From assembly GCA_032690845.1 (NCBI GenBank), contig CM064434.1, forward strand, positions 8,124,108 through 8,188,107: 64,000 nucleotides of DNA, in the 5' to 3' direction. Positions 12,262 through 23,794 of the stretch are shown here, one piece after another. The translations under genes and the position numbers were made by a program. The notes under the pieces were generated by a model. It was not told the DNA's origin and ran no database searches. It was given only the letters and a program-made list of their open reading frames with translations. Position 1 is the first letter of the stretch. Each line of letters starts with the position of its first letter. Source of the stretch: Eleusine coracana subsp. coracana (taxonomy: Eukaryota; Streptophyta; Magnoliopsida; Poales; Poaceae).

Positions 12262-12632
12262 CTACTCAAAGCGTTCATGCAGTGAATCCCACAAGACCTT
12301 TGGGCTTCTTTTAGTTATGTGTTCATCCTTCAATGTGGCACTTAAGTGACACCTCAGAAAAAGCAGGGCTTCAGCTTTCTCTGTTTCTGTTGCGGGAGAA
12401 TCTTCTTGTTTGGGCAAAATCATCTTCAAGAGGTTCTTTCTACTATGGATTATTTTGGCATCAAGTGCCCATGACTGATAGTTACTTCCATTAGGGGAAA
12501 GTATTTCAAATGCTCTCTTCATGAGGTCAGATATCTACGAGATATCATTGTGCATAGGATTACTTCATGTATCCAAATAATATATCCAAGTAATCGGGGG
12601 CATAAGTATGGTGGTATAACAAAAACTTCATG
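8813..12632 (+). repeat. Dispersed mini-hairpin family, C-TTC(A/G)T-G core with varying stems
   Basis: CTTCRTG starts at 8813, 9397, 9435, 9501, 9640, 9839, 9992, 10024, 10054, 10085, 10241, 10517, 10546, 10753, 10839, 11019, 11394, 11437, 11508, 11688, 11778, 11879, 12042, 12156, 12223, 12517, 12563 and 12626. The flanks are complementary in most copies: 24 of 28 have at least three pairs counting the C-G closing pair, and 14 have four or more. The longest stems are aaatttc/gaaattt (10540-10558), ttgaac/gttcaa (9496-9512), atgtgc/gcacat (9635-9651) and ttttac/gtaaaa (10748-10764). The loop is constant while the stem sequence changes from copy to copy. Function unknown. Confidence 0.85.
12262..12540 (-). 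pseudogene. E1 gag N-terminal fragment (copia UBN2-type)
   Basis: The minus-strand frame 12522-12262 contains NGSNYQSWALDAKI, a stretch matching EKAEALLFLRCHL, and KVLWDSLHERFE. This is the order seen at the start of plant copia Gag proteins: NY..W, then LRrHL, then LWdsL..rF. The Met at 12522 may be secondary because similar Gag proteins have a short additional N-terminus. The frame stops at 12262 and the rest of gag is decayed. Confidence 0.8.
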
Positions 12633-13594
12633 TTTAAGTTATTTATTGGTATTTCTGCATAAAAAAACCAATAAACCATAAAAATGGTATAATATAAGGA
12701 CCATAGTCCATTCTCACAAGTATGTAAAAATCCAGGGTGTTATATGCAACATAACACTCTTGCAAAATATCTAATTATTCTACATTTTTTGTGTCCCTAT
12801 GGTAATTTTTGTAATCGCCGGGGACCTTGCTGCAAAACATTGGGTCTATTTCTTCGAGAAACAGAAAAACCCATGATTTTGGGGCTATTTTGCAAACATT
12901 CCAGATATTTCTGCTGATCGGGCTTCTAATGGGCCAAAATCCGACCCAAAAATTGAGCCCGACCCATTTTTCTTTCAAAGGATATATAAGGGGTGAAACC
13001 CTCACCTCACTCCCTTATTTGTTCATTCACTCTCACGGCCGTCGCACTCTGCTCTTTCCTCTTCTCTTTCTTCTCCCACCCGAGCTCCTCTTCTTCCTGT
13101 TCTCCATCGAGCTCCTCTTCTTCTAGATCTAGCACCAGGTGAGAGCTGACGTGGGGGCTCTGCGGGAGCCGAGGCCGAGCCGCAAGACCATGGACGGGTG
13201 CCAATCCCGCGCGCGCCTTAGTGGGGGCTAGGCCTGCATTGGCTCGGGCACGTGTCCAGGCGGACCTAGCTACGTGCTGGTGGTGCCGAGCGGTCGTGTG
13301 CTCTGACAGGGCGCTTCGTGCGCGGGGCCAGGCGGCGTGCGTGCTTGCGCGTGGGGTCGGGTCAGTGCTGGGAACTGTGGGAGCTGAGGCCGAGCTGCAA
13401 GCATCGGCGTGTGCGGAGCCAGGCACGGGTTGTGGCCAGGTATGGCGGCCTGGTCGGTGCTCAGGCGTGTGGCCCAGGCATATTGCGATTGTGTCGCATG
13501 TGTGCTATGCATGCATGTGCGGACCGCTTATGTACTGCTGCTTGTATGCATGCTTCATGAATGAGCTTTCGTGGCTATTTTTTTCTTGTTTTTG
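12541..13594 (-). other. E1 leader, first part, with a promoter-like stretch on the plus strand
   Basis: Non-coding on the minus strand between the E1 primer site and gag. On the plus strand, 12970-13145 reads like a plant gene start: gatatataagggg resembles a TATA box, about 130 bases of C/T-rich sequence follow, and caccaggtgagag resembles a 5' splice site. GC-rich sequence follows to 13500. The frame at 13221-13700 runs across the E2 LTR boundary and is not a gene. Possible capture of a host gene 5' end, or an antisense promoter. Low certainty. Confidence 0.35.
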
Positions 13595-15382
13595 TGAAGG
13601 ACCGAGAAGGCGACCAGAGGGGGGGGGTGAATGGGAGCCTATTAAAATTCTCCAAGAGAACTTGGTATATGTCCCCAAAACAACCCAAGCCAACCTCTGA
13701 ACCAATCACCAAGACTACACATACCAACTTATGGTGTACTAGCCCTAGGAGTGATCAACCACAACAAAGAGACACAGTGGAAACAAAAAGGAACAAGAAG
13801 CGCTCAAAATAGATCATTCTGGACTCTCATCGACAGTGTTGACCGCAGCCATCGATAGTGCCGGTTGGCACCATCGGCAGTGCTGGTCATGCCCATCGGC
13901 AGTGCCAGTGCGGGATACAGGACTCTACCTATCGGCAAGCCGATTTGAGTTTAGACCCACCGGCAGTGCCGGTCCAGGTCATCGGCAGTGCCGATCGTCC
14001 CCGACAGAACAACAAAAACTTTCGGGAAATTGGCAAATCTTCTCCAAAACCTAATCAAATGAACTCCAAATGATGCAATTTTTGGACCAGTGAATCCTCA
14101 TCACATCACGACCCTAATCCTAGAAGATCATCTCAATTGGCTCAAGGAATCATCACAAATTTCAGATCTTGTGCCAAGAACACCAAAAAGGGGAAACTTG
14201 AGAAATCCTTCAAAACGAAGGTACTAGAGCTATTGATTTGATCAAGGATCCATAGAGGATTGTTCTAGCTCATCCTAGCAACAAGTTTCTCAAGAAATCC
14301 GGGCCAAAAACTCATCCAAGAATGAGATCAAAAATCACCATGAAAATAGCTCCAAAAATAAGAAAAAGGGAATTTCGTTATTCAAGTGAAGAGGGAAATC
14401 TTGAGCACGAAAATACTTCTCATATAATAGAAAGGTGCTTACAAGATCCATAAGTACAAGGCTAGGAAGCCACCCCCTTCCTCCCACTATTTGGAGGAGC
14501 AAGAGATGTCTCTCACACACCCACTTCTCTCCTCTCAAACATGAAGTCCTCTCCTAGCACTTTGAATAGAGTCCTAACACAAGGCTAATGGAAGAGAGGC
14601 ACCTCTCCCACTAGCCACACCTCTCCTTATATAGGCCTAGAGTCTATTGTCCACATGACCACTCTACCCTTGACTTACATAACACACCCACCTACCACTG
14701 GGGGCATAACCATCCATCTTTTTCCTCATCGCCCGAATGCCATTGGACGCTTCACATCTTTGCTTCGTCTCAAAGAAAGCTCCGTGATGGTGCCACGTGC
14801 ACCACCAACCACCGCCACTGGTTTTAAGGCCTAAACTGGGAAACCTCCTTGCACGCTTCTCAAAGCTTGACTTCTCAATGTTGACGCGTGTTACCTTATC
14901 CCGCAATCCTGACCACCGACAAGTCTCTCCCAGTCCCTGTCCATTAGGCCCCCTTGTCACTTGTACCGGCATCCCGTTCACCTTGACTTGGTCAACACGC
15001 CGTCTTCATCACCACCACGGTTTTGAGGCTCAACCGTGAAACCGTCCGTGCTTCTTGCCTCTCCACGTGTACGGTGTGGATCACCCTTGACTTCACCCAG
15101 CATCCCGATCGTCCGGCCCCATGTCCCCTACTTGTGCCCGATTCTCTCGGTGTTGACCGCCAAGTCGACTCCGGTGACCTACACATCATGAGACAAGCAA
15201 ACACATTTCCCATCTCCTGCAACATCACCAATTCCTCCACCAACTCCGGTTAGTCATAACAATGATATGCAAACCCATGCAATCCCCGGATTCCCGCATT
15301 CTAACTCAAACACCAAATCCACTCAAGTCAATTACTCATCACATATATTGCAAACCATGGCACATATCCACATGGTTTCTCA
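13595..15382 (-). repeat. E2 LTR, 3' copy (left)
   Basis: 1788-base LTR, TG...CA. It contains a cluster of near-palindromic catcggcagtgccggt-type motifs (13820-14000). The rest is non-coding; frames in it are short and not conserved between the two LTRs. Confidence 0.92.
13820..14000 (+). repeat. CATCGGCAGTGCCGGT motif cluster in E2 LTR
   Basis: Several spaced copies of (c/a)(a/c)(t/c)cggcagtgc(c/t)ggt occur, each nearly self-complementary around cggcagtgccg. Some have one or two substitutions (catcgacagtgt, catcgatagtgc). The same cluster is at 39598-39740 in the other LTR, with some copies better preserved. Confidence 0.8.
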
Positions 15383-16731
15383 GTCTCCCCCTTGATGAGT
15401 ACATTGACAACACCCAATGCACAAAGATTAGAGATTGAAATGCGAGGCCGAATAACCACATCCAAATGGCCAAACCCAAAGAAAAGGTGAAAACAGGCCA
15501 TCTAGCAAGAAGGGATCACAAAGCTAAGAGTTGGCAAAGAAAGCGACTTGAGATGCAAAGAATGTGAAAAGTGCAAGAAAATGCTCAAGATCATGATATG
15601 CTCCCCCTCAAGTTGTGGTAGGTATCATGTAGTGCAAAATGGATCATTTTAAGTTTCTTAGCATTATTTGTGCATGACCCAATACTTGCTCCCCCATTTG
15701 GCAATGAACTCATCGAAGAGGTAAAAGAACAAGCAAACATGCAAAACATGAAAATACAAACCTAAGGAGCTTCAACAATTATGCAAACAAGAATTTAATT
15801 TTCTACCCATAAACATAGAGCCATAAAGTGTAAAAGCAATAGCTCACAATCATACAAAGATAAAAAACAGATAGCAAGGTATAAACACCAAGAGCTATAC
15901 AAGCTAAGCAGAAAGACTAACTAGCTTAGAGAGAATTAAATTTTGCTTATCATGAGAAAATCTGCCACCACATGTGTAAGGACTCCCATCCAAGGAAAAA
16001 CAAGCATCAAGTGAATCATAAGAATCTAGTCAGTTTCAATCTCAACTAGGGCAACAAGTATTTGCAGAAAATGAGCTTCATAAATGCTCACATATGTAAC
16101 AGAGACTCAATTGAACAAGTGTTTATTGTTTATCCTCATGTGTCCCCTTATCCATACGGAGGGTCACACGACTGGGTACGGCAAACACCCCGAGGCTTCA
16201 AGTCACAGTGTTTGGATTAGCATTTCAGAATTATTCCTGATCAAAGCACTTAGCAGATTGTTCAAGTTTACGCACAAGACAAAAGAGCATGCCTTTGCAG
16301 CAAAAGGAACACATGTTCCCACAATGTTCCATCATGAGCTAAACATTTGCAAAGCCTTCTATTTCGCAAACACAAGTTGTCAAAGCCAAGATATCCTCTA
16401 CACTAGCCTCAATGCAAGTTTCAATAAGGATAAAAGCAACTATATGCATGGTGAGCAAGTTTTAGCATGATTAGATCATAAGATTCACAAGAAGCTTAGT
16501 TTACCTTTAAGATTAGCAAGTTGCTCACATGAGTCTATAATAGGCCATCTAGAAAATCTAAGCATCAGAGATTACCATCACATCCACACAACTTAGCTCA
16601 AGCTCAATCATAGCAAAGAGAAATGCAAGAAAGCATAAGAATCAAAGCTCATCTACCAATGCATATATTACATATGAGATGCAATGCGAAAATGGTAACA
16701 TACATATATACAAGTGAATACCAACTCCCCC
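15383..16731 (-). other. E2 post-pol region with multiplied polypurine tracts
   Basis: About 1.35 kb between the end of pol and the 3' LTR with no coding content. On the minus strand GGGGGAG-type tracts occur at 15383-15395, 15600-15611, 15689-15700 and 16724-16736. Multiple polypurine tracts in this position are a known Sirevirus trait. The tract next to the LTR is the likely plus-strand primer. Confidence 0.65.
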
Positions 16732-19700
16732 TCAAATGATGCCATAAGGATGACAAACACCAAGTTCCCCCCGAAGAAAAGAATGTCTAGTAGCATCTAG
16801 GGGCCTGGTGAGGATATTAGCTAGTTGGTTTCTGGTATCGATGTATTTGAGCTCAACATCCCCCTTCTCAACATTGTCTCTCAGGAAGTGGAATTGCAAA
16901 TTGATGTGTTTGACCTTACCATGTTGGATTGGGTTTTTGGCTAAGCATATGGCACTGGAGTTATCACACATGAGTGGAACACTCTTAAAGGTTAACCCAT
17001 AGTCCCTCATGGTAGATACAACCCATAGGATTTGTGAGCAGTAGCTACATACTCAGCCTCTATGGTGGATTGGGCAACACTTAACTGCTTACGAGAAGAC
17101 CAACAGATCAAAGAAGTACCCAAGAAATGGCAAGTACCAGAAGTGCTCCTCCTATCAATTCTACACCCAGCAAAGTCCGCATCCGAATACCCAATGAGAT
17201 CAAGAGATGAAGATGCAGAGTACCAAAGACCAAACTCAAGGGTGTATTTGAGATACCTGAAGATGCGCTTGATTACCTTGCGATGAGTCACCCTTGGGGA
17301 ATCTTGAAAGCGAGCATAAAGACACACCGCAAAGTGTATGTCGGGTCTTGTCACCGTTAGGTACAAGAGGGAGCCAATCATGCTCCTGTACTTCCTTTGA
17401 TCCATCGCTTCACAGTCTTTATCAGGGTCAAGAGCCGTTGTAGTGGACATTGGTGTAGACAATGGCTTCACATTGACCATGTCAAACTTCTTTAGGAGAT
17501 CTTTCGTGTACTTGTCTTGATGAAGTAAAGTGCCTTGCTTGCACTGCTTGATTTGAAGCCCAAGAAAGAATGTGAGCTCTCCCATCATCGACATCTGAAA
17601 TTCACTTTCCATAGCTTCCTGAAATCTAGACACAAGAGCATGAGAAGAACCACCAAATATGATATCATCCACGTAAATCTGAACCATTAGAAAGTCATTG
17701 CCATGCTTAAGAGTGAACAAGGTTTTATCAACACACCCCATGACATACCCGCGCTCTAGCAAGAAGGTCTTAAGCCTAGCATACCATGCCCTAGGTGCTT
17801 GCTTTAGCCCATACAAAGCCTTCTGAAGCTTGTACACACAGTTTGGGTATTTGTGGTTCTCAAAGCTAGGGGGTTGTTTTACATAAACCTCTTTCTCTAT
17901 GAAACCATTTAGGAAAGCACTCTTGACATCCATTTGATAGAGTCTAATGCCCTTAGAGGCAGCAAATGCAAGCAAGATCCTAATGACTTCTATGCGTGCA
18001 ACAGGAGCAAAGGTTTCACCATAATCTAAGCCCTCCACTTGGCTAAAACCTTGAGCAACTAGCCTAGCCTTGTTTCTCACAACCTCACCATCCTCCCCAT
18101 GTTTGTTTTTGAACACCCACTTGGTTCCTATGACATTGACATTTTTGGAAGGCTCTACAAGGGTCCAAACTTTGTTTCTCTCAAAGTTTTCCAACTCCTC
18201 ATGCATGGCATTAACCCAATGTTCATCAGAAAGTGCGTGTCCAACATCTCGGGGTTCAAAGGTTGCAACAAAGAGAGAATTGGTAAAGCAAGCAAGATGT
18301 GCAGACCTTGATCTTGTTGTCCTCTCATAGATATTACCAATCATTTGTTGAGGTGGATGTTGACGCTGAATGTGGTGAGGAGCCTCTCTCTCAGAGTGTA
18401 CCTCCCCCTCAACCACGGCTGGAGCTTGCTCGACAGCCGCTGAAATGGATGTAGAAGCTTCTGGACCCTCTGCTAAAGTGGTGGTAGTAGCAGGAACAAG
18501 CTCAGATGAGAGATGAAGTGAATCATTATCATCATCATCAAAGCCCTGTAGGTCCTCTTCTATAAAGATGCTTTCCTTCAGCTCCTTGTCACCTACAGAC
18601 TCAATCACATTCCTTGCATAAGAGTTTGATTCATCAAAGGTTACATCGCAGGACTCTATGATGGTGTTAGTTTCCAAATTCAAAACTCTGTAGGAATGAC
18701 CATGAGGAGAGTAACCAAGAAAGATGCCATCGGAAGATCTCAACTCAAACTTATCAAGATTGCCACGCTTGAGAATAAAGCACTTGTAGCCAAAAGCACG
18801 CAAATGAGAAACAGATGGCTTCCTCCCAAAATGCAGCTCATAAGAAGTCACATTAAGAATTGAGTGCATGAAAATCCGATTGGAAATATAGCAAGCGGTG
18901 CTAATGGCCTCAGCCCAGAACCGCCTCGGAGTCCTATGCTCATGGAGCATCGTCCAGGTGATCTCCACCAGGGTTCTGTTCTTTCTTTCAATCACATCGT
19001 TCTGCTGAGGAACACAAGGTGCTGAAAACTGATGCTCAATACCATGCTCAAGACAGAAAGCATCAAAGGAGGAGTTCTTGAACTTGGTGCCATTATCACT
19101 TCCGATTGCTCGTAATGCATCAGGGAGTTTCTTGAACAACCTCAAAGCTAAGCTCCAAAAGTGATGAAACACTTCATCCTTGCTCTCAAGAAAATAGACC
19201 TAAGAGTAGCGAGAATAGTCGTCAACAATCACAAGAACATACCACTTTCCACCCGCCGAACGAACCCGAGAAGGACCAACAGTGTCCATATGAAGCAACT
19301 CTCTAGGGCGTTCAGTCATCACCAAATTGATTGGTGGATGAGAAGCGGCAATCATTTTCCCATAACGGCAAGGAGCACAAACCAAATCCTTATCAAATTT
19401 GAGCTTAGGCAATCCTCGGATCAAACCTAGGCCACTCAAGTGACATAACAAGTCAAAGCTCATGTGACCTACTCTCCTATGCCATTTCTAGAGCTCAGAA
19501 GAAGATTGAGCAAATAAGCACTTGTCAGAACCAGAAGAACTAGCAAAATTAGCCTGGAAAACTCTACCAATGCGAGAAATCCCACAAACCAAGGAACCAC
19601 TCGAATCAAGAACACAAGAAGCATTCGACTTAAAGCACACTTCCAAACCAACATCAATAAGCTGAGAGACAGAGAGAAGATTGTACTTGAGATACTCAAC

Positions 19701-19795
19701 CAAACCAACATCCTTGAGAGTGAATTTTTCATTTACCTTTACCGCGCCTCTTGCCTTCACTCTCCCTCTCTTGTCATCTCCAAAGGTCACATACT
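16732..19795 (-). pseudogene. E2 pol: integrase, reverse transcriptase, RNase H
   Basis: Minus-strand frames 19790-19488, 19463-19200, 19172-17007 and 17010-16732 follow each other in polyprotein order. They show a GAG-pre-integrase segment (FTLKDVGLVEYLKYNLLSVSQL), the integrase zinc region with CAPC, the integrase core (SDNGTKF and IERKNRTL), the RT motif IYVDDIIFG near 17660-17690, and RNase H SDADFAG. The frame is broken by a stop after DDYSRYS near 19200 (relatives have W, so TGG to TAG) and by a frameshift near 17010 inside RNase H. The 721-residue middle frame is the longest intact piece. The upstream protease is cut off by E3 at 19801. Confidence 0.92.
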
Positions 19796-19800
19796 CTCAC

Positions 19801-20705
19801 TGATGTGGACAAGGGTTCCCGATCTTTTGAAAGGTTCTAGATACGTTGATTTGGTCGGAGGCGACACACAAATCGATCCGGCTTCTGAACAGCACGTTCT
19901 AAACCCCGCAATCGTAGCACGACGTCTCCTCTGGTTATCAACCATCCTAAAATGATTGACCTCACAGAGAAGGTTAATACCTGACTGCGAATTAAGAACA
20001 CAAGCAAGAACAAAGAAGAATGCAACACAATTGTAGATGTATTATGAATCTCACGAAGTTGGGGTCTCACAAACCGTGATGATAGCAAAACTGTTATGAA
20101 CAGAATAATCTAAGCAAAACCCGAACCCAAATGGTGCGGTGGCGGCTGTATATGAAGACCCTAGGGTCGTGCAAGACCCTCTGGATGCGCCCCTAATTCG
20201 GCTCAACTAGATACAAAGCCTAAAGGCCAAAAATAGGCGACGTAACACCGAAACAGATTCTGGACCCTCTCTTGTCTCGATGATTCCCGATGACTCCGGA
20301 TGAATTTTGATATGAGACCGATGACATTGGAAAGGTCTTACTCTTATCTTTCCGTGCATATGTAGAACGTCCAAATCCAAGTCCGTATGCGTGCTGGGCA
20401 TCCGTTTCAGTGCAGACTAGTCCTGGGCCCCAAAACAGAATCGAAGTCGGTTTCGGTTGGGCCTCCACCTTGGCTTTCACGTCCTTGCTGGTCCTTCACG
20501 TCTCCAAGTCCTTCTCCCATCATCTCCTGGTCCTCTCCATGGTTCCTAATTACAATATAATCATTAGGTAGAAAACCATTCTCAAAAGTAACATATGATG
20601 AAGAACGTAGGAACGAGCTCACCTCTAAATTTAGTCGTCATGCACGAGCTCTAGTCATTGGACCTTGCAAGTCCAGAATTGGAGGAGTGTTACATGTACC
20701 CTTAG
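19801..20705 (-). repeat. E3 LTR, truncated copy
   Basis: Aligns with 22873-23774. The outer end present in the other LTR, ttggagtgatgtccttatca, is missing. Minus-strand frames in this LTR (20622-20407) and its partner (23694-23479) share the start MSSFLRSSSYVTFENG. They could be the C-terminal tail of an element protein that reads into the LTR. Confidence 0.85.
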
Positions 20706-21639
20706 GAAAAGTCCATGCGATTCTTTCTCTACAAGCATAGCATACTAGAAACACTGGTTGAGGGTATAATATTCTTTAAAATCAAGGATGTCCTGAATTT
20801 CTTTTCTCAAACCAGAATAAAAGTGGCAAATCTGATCCTCTACTTTTTCAACTACAGCACAATAAATCAAACCCTTCTGAAGCTCACTAAAGTACTCCTG
20901 AACAATTTTATCTCCTTGCTCTAAACACTGCAGTTTATTACGAATCTCTCTATAAAAAAGAAGGAGGAACAAAACAATCACGCATTGCTACCTTAAGTTC
21001 TTCCCAAGTAGTAGGCAACTCAGTTTCAGCAGCTAGACCACTCCACCAAACAATAGCAAAGTTATTAAATTCACTAGTGGCTTGTCTAACCCTATGTTGT
21101 TCAGGAACAAGGTGGGCATTAAAATTTTGTTCTATAGTCATCTCCTAATCAAGATAAACATCACCATCATACTGACCTAAAAATGAAGGAATTGAAAACT
21201 TAATTTTAGCATACGGGTCATCTGGAGCATAGTTACCATGTGGACGATGATTGTAGTTATGGAAACCACCCATACCTTGAGTATTACGGTGCAAACGACG
21301 TCGTAATCTTGCGGTCCTTATAGCTGACCTATCCACAGTGCCATTAGCCTTATACACCATGTCTTCATCATGGACGTCTTCAGCATCGTTGTTGTTATTA
21401 GTGTTCGTATTGTTGGTCTCCAATACGACAACCTGATCGGTTAACTTAGAGACCCGCTTCTCCAACCGCTCGATGCTTTCGCCAATGTGAAGCTTGCTGA
21501 CCGCATCAGTAACGGCTCTGGTGATCGTCTCTGCCAAATCACTCTGAGCAGCCTACAAAGCCTTCTGGAGCTGCTCTTGGCTCACACACTCAGCAAATTG
21601 TGAGGATGAAGCCATCTCTCCATCGTCACTTCCTGCCAT
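20706..21639 (-). pseudogene. E3 gag remnant
   Basis: Minus strand, apparent start at 21639 (MAGSDDGEMASSSQF). An in-frame stop follows after about 30 residues (TAG where CAG would give Gln), then MAETITRAVTDAVSKLHIGE, a coiled-coil-like segment with SIERLEKRVSKLTDQV, an Asn-rich patch, and the usual Ty3 Gag core words KIKFSIPSFLGQYDG, FNNFAIVWWSGL, TTWEELKVAMRDCFVP and DKIVQEYFSELQKG. Frames change near 21140 and 20980. The zinc knuckle is missing: gag runs straight into the truncated LTR. Confidence 0.75.
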
Positions 21640-22872
21640 CACAAACACCAAAACAGGAAACAAACAGTGAAGGTTATCCCTACAAAACAGCTAAGTAGTG
21701 GTGCCTCTCAACACAGCAAAAGGAAACTCCTTACAAAGCTCTTACAAAGTTCTGAGAAGCAAAGCAAAGGATACCAGGGAGGTGTGTTCCATGATTGCAA
21801 GGGTCACAAAATAACCTATGTGCTGTCTAGAAGAAATATGTAGAGCTAGGAAAGTCCAAATATATATATGTGAGTGACACAGAAATCAAAAATAGATAGT
21901 AAAGCTGAACAAGTGCCCAAGTAACTTGTCCCTAGTTACTGGTCTAAGTATGTCCTAGAACAGTAGTGATAGCAAAGTAGAAACAAGGAGACAAAGGCAC
22001 ACAAGCGATAACAGGGGGCTAAGTGCAAAATAGCAAAATCCAGAAATTTCAGGGGGCAAGATGTAGCACTAGTAGAAATCCTAATTTTTTTTGATTTTAT
22101 TTTTTTGATATTTTTCTCCAACTGACTAAAAATGGGGAAGAATCCACAGAAAATTTCAGCTCAAACAGAGCTAGGATGTGGCCTACAGAAAATCATGAAG
22201 TTGCAAAAAACGTCGGGTGTAAACTTGAATGAATTTTTCCTTTATCTTCCCGATTTTTTTTAAATTTTTTGATGAGGGCACATAGGGCGTAGCCAAGTGT
22301 GGGTATGCTCAACTTTGGGTCAAGAATATCCTGTAAAAATTTCAGCTAAAATAGACAACCGAGCAAAAAGTTATGCCCGTTTTACCGAAGGGGGGTCAGA
22401 GTCGATTTTCCAGAAACCCGAGTCAGGTTTGGGGTCCGGTTTGGAATCGGGTAGGATTTTTTTTTTGGCAGCATGGAGGCAGCGGAAAGTGGAATTTATG
22501 GGGATTGGTCCGGGGTGTTGACGGTATGTTTAGGGTGGAATTAGGGTGGGACTAGGCTAGGTGTGTCGATCAATCAACCCTAGCACAAAAAGCCAACAAA
22601 GCAGAGGATGGTGAAGGGGATGGCAGCTAGGGTTGCAAGGGAAACACTATTAATAACAAAAACACAAAATAAACCAGCGATTAAACAAGAACTAGGGCAC
22701 AAACTCAACACTACAGACTCTTAAATTGAAATATGCAAAGGCTAAACACGTGGTTATGGGCGGAGGGGAATTTTTTTTTTGGGCTTTTCTTTGGACGATA
22801 GGATGAACACAAAACGAAATTAACTAAGGGTAGTGCGAACGTGATGGTGCACCTGAAGCTCTGATTACCACT
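21640..22872 (-). other. E3 leader between primer site and gag
   Basis: About 1.2 kb, AT-rich, without coding content on either strand. The primer-binding sequence on the minus strand (agtggtaatcagagcttcag) abuts the LTR at 22872. Nothing else was recognised. Confidence 0.6.
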
Positions 22873-23794
22873 TGATATGGACAAGGGTTCCCAATCTTTC
22901 GAAAGGTTCTGGATACATTGATTTGGTCGGAGGCGACACACAAATCAATTCGGCTTCAGAACATCACGTTCTAAACCCCGGAATCACAGCACGGCGTCTC
23001 CTCTGGTTATCAACCGTCCTAAAATGATTGATCTCGCTGAGAAGGTTAATCCCTGCCTACAAATCAAGAACACAAGCAAGAACAAAGAAGAATGCAATAC
23101 AATTACATATGTATTATGAATCTCACGAAGTTGGGGTCTCATAAACCGTTATGACGGCAAAACTGTTATGAACAGAATAATCTAAGTAAAACCCGAACCC
23201 TAATGGTGTGGTGGCGGCTGTATATGAAGACCTTAAGTTCGTGCAAGACCCTCTGGATATGCCCCTAATTGGGCTCAACTAGATACAAAGCCCAAAGGCC
23301 AAAAATAGGCGACACAACACCGAAACAGATTCTGGACCCTCTCTTGTTTTGATGATTCCCGATGACTCCGGATGAATTTTGATATGAGACCGATGTCATT
23401 GGAAATGTCTTATTCTTATCTTTCCATGCATATGTAGAACATCCAAATCCGAGTCCATATGCGTCCTGGGCATCCGTTTTAGTGTAGACTGGTACTGGGC
23501 CTCAAAACAGAATCAAAGTCGGTTTTGGTTGGGCCTCCACCTTGGCTTCCACGTCCTTGCTGGTCCTCCACGTCTCCAAGTACTTCTCCCATCATCTCCT
23601 GGTCTACTCCATGGTTCCTAATTACAATATAATCATTAGGTAGCAAACCATTCTCAAAAGTGACATATGATGAAGAACGTAGGAACGAGCTCACCTCTAA
23701 ATTTAGTCATCGTGCACGAGCTCTAGTCATTGGACCTTGCAAGTTCAGAATTGGATGAGTGTTGCATGTACCCTTTGGAGTGATGTCCTTATCA
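22873..23794 (-). repeat. E3 LTR, complete copy
   Basis: TGATATGGAC...GTCCTTATCA, 922 bases, with the five-base duplication cccac just beyond. On the minus strand a reading frame at its start contains TPKGTCNTHPILNLQ and GPMTRARAR, a motif typical of the last residues of gypsy polyproteins. The ancestral pol ORF probably ended inside the LTR. Confidence 0.85.

Larger units (their letters stand above)
19801..23794 (-). mobile_element. E3: internally deleted Ty3-gypsy element
   Basis: Inserted in E2 between the protease motif and the GAG-pre-integrase segment. The flanking pentamers ctcac (19796-19800) and cccac (23795-23799) are one base apart, and E2's frame reads on across the junction. The full LTR is 22873-23794 (922 bases). 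The other, 19801-20705, lacks its outer ~20-30 bases because a deletion joins gag directly into it. On the minus strand a primer site TGGTAATCAGAGC lies next to the full LTR. Protease, RT and integrase are missing, so it was mobilised by a relative or was deleted after insertion. Confidence 0.85.

Noticed and set aside
13221..13700. 159-residue plus-strand frame
   Set aside because: It crosses from the E1 leader into the E2 LTR at 13595, so it is a chance frame across an insertion boundary.
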